A program made the position numbers and the translations under genes. The notes under the pieces are model-generated. The model was not told the DNA's origin, did not search any database, and saw only the letters and a list, made by a program, of their open reading frames with translations. Of a DNA stretch of 64,000 bases, positions 1-9,971 are shown piece by piece (position 1 is the first letter of the stretch; every line of letters begins with the position of its first letter). Source of the DNA: Nocardioides sp. S5 (GTDB taxonomy: Bacteria; Actinomycetota; Actinomycetes; Propionibacteriales; Nocardioidaceae); the NCBI RefSeq assembly GCF_017310035.1, contig NZ_CP022296.1, positions 3,410,001 to 3,474,000 on the forward strand, in the 5' to 3' direction.

Positions 1-668
1 AACCCGGCCTCCCGCAGTGCGCGGGTGGCCGGAGCGCCGATGCCGCGCGGCAGCGGGGTGCCCTCCTCGCGCGGTCGGCGTACGCGCGGCTCGGGGAGGC
101 CGGCGTCGACGACGGCCCGGCCCCGCGGCGACAGCAGGTAGCCGATCGCCAGGGACTCGGTCAGCCCGAGCTCCTTGAGCTTGCGCACGTCCTTCTTGAA
201 GTCCGGCGTCTCGCGCCCCACCCGGGCGGCGAGGTCGGGCGCGCGCACGCCTCCGTGGAGGTCGATCAGGTCGAGCGTCTCCCGTGTCCACGCCCCGTGG
301 GCCGAGGCGGCGTCAAGGCGGTCGAGCCGAGCGTTGATCGCGGCGATCTCGTCGGCGTCCGGGATGCTCTCCCGCAGCAGCTCACGCGGGTCGGGACCGG
401 CGTACGCCAACCCGATGCGCCAGGCGGGGTCGTCCGGTCGGGCGGCGAGCGCCTCCCGGAGCGCGGCCAGCGACGGTGCGCCGGCCCGGCGGGCGTCCTC
501 GGCGCGCAGGCTCGCGACGCCGACCTGCTCGACCGAGGTGACCTCGACCAGCCCGACCGCCGTACGCATCCTGGTGCCGACCACGACGCGCGGCCTCGCC
601 CAGCGACGGAAGGCGAGGTCGACGGTGCCGGCCCTGATGGCGGCCAGCTCGGCCGGTCGGATCATCAT
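1..668 (-). CDS. ASCH/PUA-like domain protein, 3' end beyond window
   Basis: Reading down from the ATG at 668 the frame stays open to base 1, giving about 222 visible residues, so the C-terminus lies outside the window. The first 45 residues (FRRW near residue 18, then GTRMRTAVGLVEV) resemble actinobacterial ASCH-fold proteins, a PUA-like RNA-binding family. The later part (DLIDLHGGVRAPDLAARVG) looks like a winged-helix segment. No enzymatic function can be assigned. The XRE/DUF2975 pair lies immediately upstream on the same strand (stop at 681), so the three could be cotranscribed. The ASCH assignment rests on remembered family similarity, not on a search. Confidence 0.55.
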   Translation of the reverse strand, partial: MMIRPAELAAIRAGTVDLAFRRWARPRVVVGTRMRTAVGLVEVTSVEQVGVASLRAEDARRAGAPSLAALREALAARPDDPAWRIGLAYAGPDPRELLRESIPDADEIAAINARLDRLDAASAHGAWTRETLDLIDLHGGVRAPDLAARVGRETPDFKKDVRKLKELGLTESLAIGYLLSPRGRAVVDAGLPEPRVRRPREEGTPLPRGIGAPATRALREAG

Positions 669-680
669 GACGGCAGTTTC

Positions 681-935
681 TCAGTCGACCCGGAGGATGT
701 CTCCCGGCTGGCAGTCCAGTGCGCGGCAGATCCCGGTGAGGGTGCTGAAGCGCACCGCCTTGGCCCGCCCGTTCTTCAGCACGCTGAGGTTGACCACGGT
801 GACGCCGACCCGGTCGGCCAGCTCGGTCAGTGTCATGCCCCGCGCGGCCAGGACCGCGTCGAGGTGGACGCTCACGCCGTGCGGCTCGTCGGGCTCCGGC
901 TCGGTCGCGGACCGGCCCGCGGCTCGTCTCGCCAT
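681..935 (-). CDS. XRE-family small HTH regulator (YozG-like)
   Basis: An 84-residue protein with one helix-turn-helix of the Cro/C1 type at about residues 33-70 (TLTELADRVGVTVVNLSVLK, then FSTLTGICRALDCQPGDIL). The LDCQPGDIL ending is typical of YozG-like regulators that travel with DUF2975 membrane proteins. Its start codon shares one base with the stop of the DUF2975 gene in a TGATG junction, so translation is probably coupled. The inferred role is to control its own operon through the repeats upstream of the DUF2975 gene. It is probably a cytoplasmic dimer. Confidence 0.85.
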   Translation of the reverse strand: MARRAAGRSATEPEPDEPHGVSVHLDAVLAARGMTLTELADRVGVTVVNLSVLKNGRAKAVRFSTLTGICRALDCQPGDILRVD

Positions 936-1567
936 CAGATCGTGGCCTCGGCGTCACGCCGCAGGTCGACGGCCTGCGCGATGACGCGTGCCAGCGCGAG
1001 CAGGGTGACACCGACCAGAACGGGCAGCCAGGGGACGTCCCCGGACAGGATCACGGTGCTGTCGGTCATCCGGGTGAGCAACGCGGCGTCGACCAGCCCG
1101 GACACGAAGAAGTCGAGCACTGCCCACGCGACCAGGATCCGTCCGAGGGTGCGGAGCCCGCCCGGCACCCGGTCGGCGAAGACTCCCTCGCGGCGCGCGC
1201 GGCGCAGCAGGCGCCAGAGCAGCGAGAAGAAGAGCAGGGGCGCCCCGGCCCACACCACGAGGCCGACCGCCGCGAGCGCCCGCGTGCCACCGTCTGGGTC
1301 GGGGTCGCAGATCTGCACCTCGTCGGCACGCCACGTGATTCCCTCGCCGAGGCCCACCGGACCGGTCGAGTCGCCCTCGGCCCTGCGGAAGGCAGGGGCG
1401 TCCCCCGCCGTGGAGGCGCACACCTCGGCATTGACCCCCGGGATGGTCCCGGTGCCGACGATGGTGCCCAGCAGCACGAGGCCGGCGAGCAGGGCCATCA
1501 GCGAGACGATCACCCCGACCAGGAGCTCGAGGGTCCTCAGTGGGTCGTTGCCGCGCGTGCCGTCCAT
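935..1567 (-). CDS. DUF2975 family membrane protein
   Basis: A 210-residue protein with four hydrophobic segments, at about residues 15-37, 105-130, 145-170 and 180-200. A polar extracytoplasmic stretch with two cysteines lies between the first two. Layout and length match DUF2975 membrane proteins, which are almost always followed by a small XRE regulator, as here. The biochemical role of the family is not known. It is the first gene of a two-gene operon, and the dyad array at 1588-1629 lies just upstream and probably holds its promoter and operator. Confidence 0.8.
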   Translation of the reverse strand: MDGTRGNDPLRTLELLVGVIVSLMALLAGLVLLGTIVGTGTIPGVNAEVCASTAGDAPAFRRAEGDSTGPVGLGEGITWRADEVQICDPDPDGGTRALAAVGLVVWAGAPLLFFSLLWRLLRRARREGVFADRVPGGLRTLGRILVAWAVLDFFVSGLVDAALLTRMTDSTVILSGDVPWLPVLVGVTLLALARVIAQAVDLRRDAEATI

Positions 1568-1587
1568 GGATCCCCCGCATGTCGAAT

Positions 1588-1629
1588 GTCGATGCTGTCG
1601 ACAAACGATAGGGCATCGTTTTTCGATGC
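1588..1629. promoter_or_regulatory. Overlapping dyad array upstream of the DUF2975/XRE operon
   Basis: Three perfect inverted repeats lie within 42 bp: GTCGA-5-TCGAC at 1588-1602, AAACGAT-5-ATCGTTT at 1603-1621, and GCATCG-TTTTT-CGATGC at 1613-1629. The core ATCG/CGAT occurs in both directions. They begin about 20 bp upstream of the DUF2975 start at 1567. Position and symmetry suggest an operator for the XRE protein encoded in the operon. That link is an inference. Confidence 0.6.
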
Positions 1630-1727
1630 GTCAACGGATCGGCGTACGACGCTCTCCCCGGCGGTGAGTGAGACAGGTTTCGCCGCACGGAAACCTGTCT
1701 CCCTCACCGCTCGGCAGCGGGCCGGGG

Positions 1728-3520
<1,793 letters not shown>

Positions 3521-3528
<8 letters not shown>

Positions 3529-3601
3529 CCAGGCAGGTCGAGGTGGCGTGGGCGACGAGCCTGCCGGAGGCGTCGGTGAGCGGAGCCGTCACCGCAACCG
3601 C
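3521..3601 (-). pseudogene. Possible hotdog thioesterase C-terminal remnant
   Basis: Just beyond the IclR stop, in a different frame, the minus strand reads AVAVTAPLTDASGRLVAHAT then STCLVMQ. This closely resembles the last strands of PaaI-type hotdog thioesterases. There is no start codon and no room for the rest of such a domain, because the upstream DNA codes for IclR. It could be the stump of a gene deleted when the IclR gene moved next to it, or a coincidence. Confidence 0.3.
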
Positions 3602-4224
3602 TCGGCCACCTCGTGCGCCGCTGCCATCACCTGCGGCGCCACGACGTCCTCGTCGATCGCGCCGTCCAAGGTCACCACGCCCACGCTGGCGTGCAGGCCC
3701 TCGACGCCCAGCACGGGGGCGGCGAGGCCGCGCGCGCCGGACTGCAGCTCGCCGCTCGTGACGGCGTACGCCGACCCGGCCGGGTCGGTGAGCGCGATCG
3801 CCTTGCCGGCCGCACCCTGCGAGAGCGGATGGCGGGCGCCGACGCGGTAGGACACGTGGAAGTCGGTCCACGTGGGCTCCACGACCGCGAGCGCCAGCGC
3901 CTCGTCACCGTCGGCGACGGTGAGGTGCGCGGTGGAGCCGACCGACTCGGCGAGGCGGCGGAGCACCGGCATCGCGAGGTCGCGCAGCAGCGGCTGGACC
4001 CCGCTGGCCAGGTGCAGCACGCCCAGCCCGACGAAGAGGCGCGAACGGGCGTCGCGGCGTACGAGCCCGTGCTGCTCGAGGGTGCTGACGAGGCGGTAGA
4101 CGACCGTGCGGTTGACCTGGAGGCGTCCCGACAGCTCGGTGACGGTGAGTCCGTCGGGGCTCTCGGAGAGGACCCGCAGCACCCTCAGCCCGCGGTCGAG
4201 CGTCTGCGAGGTCTCCGAGGGCAT
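3589..4224 (-). CDS. IclR family transcriptional regulator
   Basis: A 211-residue protein. The N-terminal winged HTH is at about residues 8-62 (LRVLRVLSESPDGLTVTELS, then VNRTVVYRLVSTLEQHGLV). The IclR effector-binding domain follows (LAESVGSTAHLTVADGDEAL, GAAGKAIAL). It is shorter than the usual roughly 250 residues, and the effector domain ends early after AHEVAERLR. Its target is unknown. It is convergent with the Lrp-type gene and downstream of the helicase, so no operon partner identifies its regulon. Confidence 0.85.
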   Translation of the reverse strand: MPSETSQTLDRGLRVLRVLSESPDGLTVTELSGRLQVNRTVVYRLVSTLEQHGLVRRDARSRLFVGLGVLHLASGVQPLLRDLAMPVLRRLAESVGSTAHLTVADGDEALALAVVEPTWTDFHVSYRVGARHPLSQGAAGKAIALTDPAGSAYAVTSGELQSGARGLAAPVLGVEGLHASVGVVTLDGAIDEDVVAPQVMAAAHEVAERLR

Positions 4225-4279
4225 GTCACGAGCCTAGCCGGGGGCGACGGAGTCGCACCCGGCGTGACGAGGGAGGTCC

Positions 4280-6058
4280 TCAGGACGTCTGACGCATCGC
4301 CCACTCGCGGATCCGGTTGATCCGCTCGTGCAGCTGCTCCGCGTTGGCGACGGCGGCGGGCGGCCCGCCGCACTCCTTGCGCAGCGCCGAGTGGGTGATG
4401 CCGTGCGCCTGGCCGGTGCGGTGGTGCCACGCGGCGACGAGACCGTTGAGCTCGCGGCGCAGCACCCCGAGCTGCTGGTGGGTGCTCATCTGCGCCACCG
4501 ACTCCACCACGCGGTCTCCCCCGCCGTCGGCGCGCTGCTTGCGCGCCCGCTCGCTCTGGCGCGAGTGCAGGAGCTCGCGCACCTGGTCCGGCTCGAGCAG
4601 GCCGGGGATGCCGAGGAAGTCCATCTCCTCCTCCGAGCCTGCGTGCACCTCGCCGGAGTGGCCGAACTGGGCGCCCTCGTAGAGGACGTGGTCGAAGGAC
4701 GCGGTGGACCCGAGCGCCTCCCACGACATCTCCAGCTCCTCGGACGTCCCCTCCTCGGCGTTGGCCTGGGCGAGCAGGTCGTCCTCGGCGGCGAAGATGT
4801 CGCCCTCGTCGGTGACGCGGCGCCCCAGGACGTGGTCGCGCTGCGCCTCCATGTCGGAGGCGAACTCGAGCAGGTGTGGCACCGACGGCAGGAAGACCGA
4901 CGCCGTCTCACCGCGCGAACGGGCACGCACGAAGCGGCCCACGGCCTGGGCGAAGAACAGCGGCGTCGAGGTGGTGGTCGCCCACACGCCGACGGCCAGG
5001 CGCGGCACGTCCACGCCCTCGGAGACCATGCGCACGGCCACCAGCCAGCGCTTGTCGGAGTCGGTGAAGGTCGCGATCTTCTTCGACGCGCCCTTCTCGT
5101 CCGAGAGCACCACGGTGGGCGACTCGCCGGAGATCTTCTTCAGCAGCCCGGCGTAGGCGCGCGCGGTCTCCTGGTCGCTGGCGATGACCATCCCGCCGGC
5201 GTCGGGGACGTGGCGGCGTACCTCCGACAGGCGTCGGTCGGCGGCCTGCAGCACCGCCGGCATCCACGACCCCTTCGGGTCCAGTGCCGTACGCAGCGCG
5301 TGGGCGTGCATGTCCTTGGTGAGCGGCTCGCCGAGGCGCGCGGTGATCTCGTCGCCGGCGCGGGTGCGCCACTGCATCTCGCCCGAGTAGGCCATGAACA
5401 GCACCGGGCGCACGACGTGGTCCGACAGCGCGTGGGCGTAGCCGTAGGTGTAGTCGGCGACCGAGGTGGGGATGCCGTCGTCGCCCGGGGCGTAGGTGAC
5501 GAACGGGATCGGGTTGATGTCGGAGCGGAACGGGGTGCCGGTCAGCGAGAGCCGGCGGGTCGCGGGGTCGAACGCCTCGCGCACGCCCTCGCCCCAGGAC
5601 AGGGCGTCGCCGGCGTGGTGGATCTCGTCGAGGATGACCAGGGTCTTCGAGCGCTCGGTGCGGATCCGCATCGCGAGCGGGTTGACCGCGACGCCGGCGT
5701 AGGTGACCGCGATCCCGACGTAGTCGTCGGAGGTGCGCCCCTTGCCGGCGGAGTAGGCGGGGTCGATCGGGATGCCCGCACGTGCGGCGGCCTCGGCCCA
5801 CTGGGTCTTCAGGTGCTCGGTCGGGGCGACCACGATGATGCGGTCGACGACGCGCCGACCGAGGAGGTCGGCGGCGACGGTCAGCGCGAAGGTCGTCTTG
5901 CCGGCACCCGGGGTCGCGACCGCGAGGAAGTCACGCGGCTGGCGCGAGGCGTAGAGGTCCATCGCCGCCTGCTGCCAGGCACGCAGCGAGGGCGCGGTGC
6001 CCCAGGCGGCCCGGTCGGGCCACGCGGGAGGCAGCGGCGCGTCTGGGCGCCCCGTCAC
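4280..6058 (-). CDS. DEAD/DEAH-type superfamily 2 helicase
   Basis: A 592-residue SF2 helicase. Walker A ATPGAGKTT is at about residues 48-56, motif II is DEIHH, motif III is LTGTPFR, and the C-terminal lobe ends with QAVGRFVRARSRG. The N-terminal RecA lobe resembles UvsW/XPB-like DNA helicases common in actinobacteria. The last 150 residues are charged and helical. An in-frame upstream start exists, but the GTG at 6058 overlaps the DUF3039 stop by 4 bases (GTGA), the common coupling arrangement, and starts right before a normal N-terminus. A role in DNA repair or remodelling is likely but the substrate is unknown. Confidence 0.85.
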   Translation of the reverse strand: MTGRPDAPLPPAWPDRAAWGTAPSLRAWQQAAMDLYASRQPRDFLAVATPGAGKTTFALTVAADLLGRRVVDRIIVVAPTEHLKTQWAEAAARAGIPIDPAYSAGKGRTSDDYVGIAVTYAGVAVNPLAMRIRTERSKTLVILDEIHHAGDALSWGEGVREAFDPATRRLSLTGTPFRSDINPIPFVTYAPGDDGIPTSVADYTYGYAHALSDHVVRPVLFMAYSGEMQWRTRAGDEITARLGEPLTKDMHAHALRTALDPKGSWMPAVLQAADRRLSEVRRHVPDAGGMVIASDQETARAYAGLLKKISGESPTVVLSDEKGASKKIATFTDSDKRWLVAVRMVSEGVDVPRLAVGVWATTTSTPLFFAQAVGRFVRARSRGETASVFLPSVPHLLEFASDMEAQRDHVLGRRVTDEGDIFAAEDDLLAQANAEEGTSEELEMSWEALGSTASFDHVLYEGAQFGHSGEVHAGSEEEMDFLGIPGLLEPDQVRELLHSRQSERARKQRADGGGDRVVESVAQMSTHQQLGVLRRELNGLVAAWHHRTGQAHGITHSALRKECGGPPAAVANAEQLHERINRIREWAMRQTS

Positions 6059-6336
6059 GCCTCGGGACCCGAGCCGTCCGAACCCGAGCCGTCCCCGGAC
6101 TTCATGGACTCCCAGACTTCCTTGCACTCCGGGCACACCGGGAACTTCTCCGGCGCCCGTGAGGGCACCCACACCTTGCCGCACAGCGCGATCACGGGGG
6201 TGCCCATGACCATCGCCTCGGTGAGCTTGTCCTTCGGGACGTAGTGGGAGAACCGCTCGTGGTCACCCTCGTCCGTCGGGACGGTCTGACGCTCTTCGAT
6301 CGTCTGGCTGCCCGGGGAGAATCCGATGGTGCTCAT
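6055..6336 (-). CDS. DUF3039 family protein
   Basis: A small acidic protein of 93 residues. Its centre (HYVPKDKLTEAMVMGTPVIA, LCGKVWVPSR, then FPVCPECKEVWESM) is the DUF3039 pattern found throughout Actinobacteria. One cysteine in LCGK and the CPEC pair could bind a metal. A TTG at 6345 is an alternative start three codons earlier; the ATG at 6336 is preferred. The gene overlaps the helicase start by four bases, so the two are almost certainly cotranscribed. The function is unknown. Confidence 0.85.
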   Translation of the reverse strand: MSTIGFSPGSQTIEERQTVPTDEGDHERFSHYVPKDKLTEAMVMGTPVIALCGKVWVPSRAPEKFPVCPECKEVWESMKSGDGSGSDGSGPEA

Positions 6337-6359
6337 GATGGACAAGCCTAACGCGGAGC

Positions 6360-6926
6360 TCAGTTCATGTCCGGATCGACGGGCCGGTTCACGTGCCAGG
6401 CGAGCATCCCGGGCTGGCGTCGCATGACGTCGCGGCGCAGCCCGTCCGTCTCACCACGGAAGGCGTCGCCGGCCTCGCCGCTGACGACGTACCAGCTGCC
6501 CTCCTCGATCTCCCCGGCGAGCTGCCCGACACCCCACCCGGCGTAGCCGGCGTAGACCCGCATCGCGGCGAGCGAGCCGTCGACGAGCTCGGCGGGGGTG
6601 TCGAGGTCGACCATGCCGAGCAGTCCCGCGACCGGGCGCCAGCCCACGGGCGGGTCGTCGGGGTCGGACAGCCGGGCCACGGCGAGCGCACCGTCGGTGC
6701 CGACGGGTCCGCCGCGGAACAGGACCTCGGGGGCGGCCACGACGTCGCTCCACGGCTCGAGCACGTCGGCCACCAGGACCTGCGAGGGACGGTTGAGCAC
6801 GACGCCCAGGGCGCCGTCGTCGGTGACGTCGAGCAGCAGCACCACCGTGTCGACGAAGTTGGGATCCTGCAGGGCCGGCGTCGCCACCAGCAGCATCCCC
6901 GATGCCAGCTGCATACGGTCCATCAT
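6360..6926 (-). CDS. YqgE/AlgH family protein
   Basis: A protein of 188 residues from the ATG at 6926 (a second ATG follows at once). The signature LASGMLLVATPALQDPNFVD at the N-terminus, then VVLLLDVTDDGALGVVLNRP and FRGGPVGTDGAL, defines the YqgE/AlgH (DUF179) family. The molecular role of the family is not established. The stop lies 24 bp from the downstream DUF3039 start, so it may head a YqgE-DUF3039-helicase transcript. The upstream open frame is not needed by any family member. Confidence 0.9.
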   Translation of the reverse strand: MMDRMQLASGMLLVATPALQDPNFVDTVVLLLDVTDDGALGVVLNRPSQVLVADVLEPWSDVVAAPEVLFRGGPVGTDGALAVARLSDPDDPPVGWRPVAGLLGMVDLDTPAELVDGSLAAMRVYAGYAGWGVGQLAGEIEEGSWYVVSGEAGDAFRGETDGLRRDVMRRQPGMLAWHVNRPVDPDMN

Positions 6927-7032
6927 GGCCGATGCCGCAACTTTCCGCGCCCAGGTCGCATCCCAAGGCCGACCGGTGCCTCCGGGGCGAGCGGCTCCGC
7001 TCGTGCGAGCGCCGCGGCTGAACGCCAGCGGC

Positions 7033-7560
7033 TCAGGCGGCGATGACTGCGCGGAGCCGCTGCACGAGCGAGGCAGGGCGGGTGGCCCTGCCGGGCCGCG
7101 CACCCGGGACGTACGACGCCCGCGCAGCGCGCTCGATCGCACGGCCGACGCGCTGGGCGGCCGCCCCGGGCGCACTCGCCCGCCCGGCCATCAGGGCGAG
7201 CATCTCGTGCTCCTTGCCGGTCGCGACCGCCGTGGCTCGGGCCATCTCCGGGCTCGTCGGGTGGTCGACGTGGTGGTCGAGGACCGCCCGGATCCCGGGC
7301 ATGTCCTCGGCGGCGCGCAACCACGCGAGGGCGACGGCGTTCTCGAGGTCGAGCGGCTGGTCGGCGAGCTCGCGCTCGATGTGGCCGGCCAGGCGGGTGT
7401 GCCAGCGCAGCTGCAGCGCGCCGAGCAGGGTCTGGTCGTCGCCGAAGGTCTCGGCGACCCCGTCGACGTCGAGGGGCAGGCGGGCGTCGAGGCGGGTGTC
7501 GGCGGCACTGATCACGGCGCGGAGCACGTCTGCGCGTCGGTGGTGGGACGTCCAGGTCAT
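7033..7560 (-). CDS. Unknown actinobacterial protein
   Basis: A protein of 175 residues with no domain I can name. It is mostly helical: SHHRRADVLRAVISAADTRL and ALQLRWHTRLAGHIERELAD, then a basic C-terminus. The ATG at 7560 is chosen because GAGGAG sits 8 bases upstream; an earlier ATG at 7581 overlaps the inverted repeat. It diverges from a TetR regulator across a 120-bp region with a clear dyad, so it is the likely regulated target. Confidence 0.65.
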   Translation of the reverse strand: MTWTSHHRRADVLRAVISAADTRLDARLPLDVDGVAETFGDDQTLLGALQLRWHTRLAGHIERELADQPLDLENAVALAWLRAAEDMPGIRAVLDHHVDHPTSPEMARATAVATGKEHEMLALMAGRASAPGAAAQRVGRAIERAARASYVPGARPGRATRPASLVQRLRAVIAA

Positions 7561-7578
7561 GGCGGTCTCCTCAGCTGA

Positions 7579-7606
7579 CATACCGGCGGTACGTACTTTC
7601 AGTATG
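7579..7606. promoter_or_regulatory. Dyad in the TetR divergent promoter region
   Basis: CATAC at 7579-7583 and GTATG at 7602-7606 form the outer arms of a 28-bp dyad. A smaller palindrome, TACCGGCGGTA, is at 7581-7591. The dyad overlaps the upstream edge of the unknown gene and lies about 75 bp before the TetR start. Size and symmetry fit a TetR-type operator. Confidence 0.5.
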
Positions 7607-7681
7607 CCCAGCGCTCCACCGCGCTCCAACCACTCCGAGCGTGAGCCGGGTCACCTAGGCTGCGCCCATGGGGACACGCCA

Positions 7682-8305
7682 GTGAGGACGCGCCGGCAGC
7701 GCTACTCGGACTCGACCAAGCGCGCACTCGTCGACGTCGCCGAGCAGCTCTTCACCACCCACGGCTACTCCGCCACCTCGCTCGACGCGATCGTCGCCGG
7801 CGCGGACGTCACCAAGGGCGCGCTCTACCACCACTTCAGCGGCAAGCAGGCGATCTTCGAGGCCGCCTTCGAGCGGGTCGAGTCACGCGCCAGCAGCGGC
7901 ATCGCCCACGCGACCGAGGGGCGCGACGACCCGTGGGAGAAGGCGCAGGCAGGACTGCGCGCCTTCCTCGAGGCCGTGCAGGAGCCGGCCTACCGCCAGG
8001 TCGTCATCTCCGACGGGCCCTCGGTGCTCGGGCACGAGCGGTTCCGCGAGCAGGAGGAGCGCTCGACGTACGCCATCGTCGACGAGATCGTCCGCTCCGC
8101 GCTCGGCACCGACGCCTACGACCTCGACGACGCGATGCTCGACACCTTCACCCGGATCTTCTTCGGTGCGATGTCGGCTGCCGGCGGTGCCGTCGCGGTG
8201 AGCCAGGACCCCGCGGCCGCGGCCGCCCGCGTGGAGTTCGCGATCGGCACCATCATGGCCGGGCTGCGCCAGCTCCTGGACAGCGGCGCTACTTCGCGAA
8301 GGTGA
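7682..8305 (+). CDS. TetR/AcrR family transcriptional regulator
   Basis: A 207-residue protein. The N-terminal TetR HTH spans about residues 10-55 (LVDVAEQLFTTHGYSATSLD, then GADVTKGALYHHFSGKQAIF). The helical ligand domain follows. The GTG at 7682 is the only sensible start. It overlaps the stop of a five-codon ORF beginning at the ATG at 7669 (MGTRQ), so reinitiation is possible. The last 17 bp overlap the convergent DUF3048 gene. The probable targets are itself and the divergent unknown gene. Confidence 0.9.
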   Translation: MRTRRQRYSDSTKRALVDVAEQLFTTHGYSATSLDAIVAGADVTKGALYHHFSGKQAIFEAAFERVESRASSGIAHATEGRDDPWEKAQAGLRAFLEAVQEPAYRQVVISDGPSVLGHERFREQEERSTYAIVDEIVRSALGTDAYDLDDAMLDTFTRIFFGAMSAAGGAVAVSQDPAAAAARVEFAIGTIMAGLRQLLDSGATSRR

Positions 8306-9299
8306 CGTTGCCGTTGACCGCCGGCACGAGCTCGACCCAGACCTTGCCGGCCGGCACGGCGAGCTCGCCGCCCTTCGTGGCGAGCTCGATGGCGCCGGTG
8401 AGGCCGTCCTTGGACCAGGTGCCACGGATGACGCGGCCGCCGTGGAAGAGCAGCGCGGCGCCCTTGCCCTCGAACTTGGTCTCCGGGACGGGGTAGCCCG
8501 CCGGGTCGCGGTAGCCGGCGTCGCCGACCTGCACCCGCAGGACGAGCACGGAGTCGGCCGGGAACTCGTCACCCTCGGCGGCGTAGGAGTCGGTGTTGAC
8601 GTAGCGACCGCCCTGGAACTGCCAGCTCGTGGAGTGGGCGCCGAAGTCGGCGGTCAGGGTGCGGGCCTTCGCGCCCTTGGGGAGGTCGGCCGGCGTGCCC
8701 CACGGCAGGTAGGCGGGCGGCTCCTCCTCGGCCTTCAGCCGCCGGGAGATCTCGCCGAGGCGGGCGAAGAGGTTGTAGGGCGCCGAGCGGGTGGTCTCGC
8801 GGTAGACGCCGGCGGCACCCTCGGTGATCCACGGGATCCCGGCGCCGTTGACCCGCTTGATGGTGATCGGCGCAGCACCACTGGTCACGACCGTGGCCCC
8901 CTCGGGCACGATCCCGATGTCGCTGGCACGCATCGAGCGCACCGGGCCGATGCTGGCGGGCACCTTGGAGTAGTAGAACGCCGCCAGGCGGGTGTAGCCG
9001 CCCTCGACGAGCTCCTCGACGACGAGGTCGGCCGCACCCAGGCCGACCTGCGGCGCACTCGAGGAGGTGTTGTCGACCTTGGTCACGATCACCGGGTGCT
9101 TCGGGGCCTTGCCCGTGCGCTCGAGCCCGGTGAGGGGCCAGTACGTCGGCTCCGGCGGCTCGCTCGTCGCGGAGGCCGTCGGCTCCGAGGACGGAGCGGC
9201 GCCCGCCGGCGCCTCCTGCTCGTCCCCGCCGCCGCAGCCGGCCAGGAGGAGCGAGGCCGCGACGAGCGCGGCGACGGAGGTGGGGAGACGGTGACGCAC
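8289..9299 (-). CDS. DUF3048 family lipoprotein (YerB-like)
   Basis: A 336-residue protein with a lipoprotein signal peptide and lipobox LLAGC at about residues 18-22, followed by a low-complexity Ala/Glu/Ser linker. The DUF3048 domain covers the rest: PLTGLERTGKAPKHPVIVTK near 55, then GPVRSMRASDI and YNLFARLGEIS. It is predicted to be anchored to the outer face of the membrane. The closest named relative is B. subtilis YerB, of unclear function. It overlaps the TetR gene end to end by 17 bp. Confidence 0.85.
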   Translation of the reverse strand: MRHRLPTSVAALVAASLLLAGCGGGDEQEAPAGAAPSSEPTASATSEPPEPTYWPLTGLERTGKAPKHPVIVTKVDNTSSSAPQVGLGAADLVVEELVEGGYTRLAAFYYSKVPASIGPVRSMRASDIGIVPEGATVVTSGAAPITIKRVNGAGIPWITEGAAGVYRETTRSAPYNLFARLGEISRRLKAEEEPPAYLPWGTPADLPKGAKARTLTADFGAHSTSWQFQGGRYVNTDSYAAEGDEFPADSVLVLRVQVGDAGYRDPAGYPVPETKFEGKGAALLFHGGRVIRGTWSKDGLTGAIELATKGGELAVPAGKVWVELVPAVNGNVTFAK

Positions 9300-9386
9300 G
9301 GGGGAACTCCGATCGAGCGGGGGACTCTGCCTGGAAAGTGTGGCGGCGCGCCCTCCCCGTTCGGGGAAGGCGCGCCACAGGGTAGA

Positions 9387-9959
9387 TCAGCGGCGGCGCA
9401 GGGTCCCACCGAACCACTGCGAGGTCCACGGGGCGGAGATGCGGACGCGCTGGCCCGAGCCGGGCGAGTGCAGCATCAGGGCGTGGCCCTTCGACCAGCG
9501 CAGGAAGATCCCGGCGTGGTAGACCCCGCCGCTGCCGTAGAAGAACATCAGGTCGCCGGCACGCATGTTCTTCTTCGCGATGCGGCGGGTGTGGCCCGCC
9601 TGGGCCCTGGACGTACGCGGCACGTCGAAGCCGGCGCGGGCGTAGCTGTAGCGGATCAGCCCGGAGCAGTCGAAGCGGTGCGGGCCGGCGGCACCGTAGG
9701 CGTAGGCGTCACCGCGCTGGCGCATGGCGATGTCACGGGCGCTGAGCACGCGGGAGGACACGCGACGGGCAGCGGTGCGCTTCGCGGTCCTCTTCGTGGT
9801 CGTCTTCGTGGTCGTCTTGGTGGCCGTCGTGGTCGTGGTGGCCGATCCCGGGTCGCCGTCGGCCGCGGCGGCGGGCAGGGCCGTCAGCGTCGAGGCGGAG
9901 AGTCCGAGCCCGGCGAGGGCGAGCGCGCAGGTGCGCAGCGTGCGAGGGGTTGCAGGCAT
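9387..9959 (-). CDS. Secreted NlpC/P60 peptidoglycan hydrolase
   Basis: A 190-residue protein. A signal peptide ends near residue 33 (ALPAAAA). A Thr/Lys-rich linker with repeated TTTK follows at about 40-65, then a C-terminal NlpC/P60 domain. The catalytic Cys is in FDCSGLIRYSY, and the His is in GGVYHAGIFL. It should cleave D-gamma-glutamyl-meso-diaminopimelate links in the wall. AAAGGA lies 8 bases before the ATG at 9959. The long 5' leader contains a c-di-AMP riboswitch, as is typical for actinobacterial wall hydrolases. Confidence 0.9.
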   Translation of the reverse strand: MPATPRTLRTCALALAGLGLSASTLTALPAAAADGDPGSATTTTTATKTTTKTTTKRTAKRTAARRVSSRVLSARDIAMRQRGDAYAYGAAGPHRFDCSGLIRYSYARAGFDVPRTSRAQAGHTRRIAKKNMRAGDLMFFYGSGGVYHAGIFLRWSKGHALMLHSPGSGQRVRISAPWTSQWFGGTLRRR

Positions 9960-9971
9960 GAGGTGGGTCCT

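Noticed and set aside
9750..9850. Tandem repeat of Thr-Lys codons in the NlpC/P60 gene as a satellite repeat
   Set aside because: It is a short flexible linker inside a secreted protein, and the units are imperfect.
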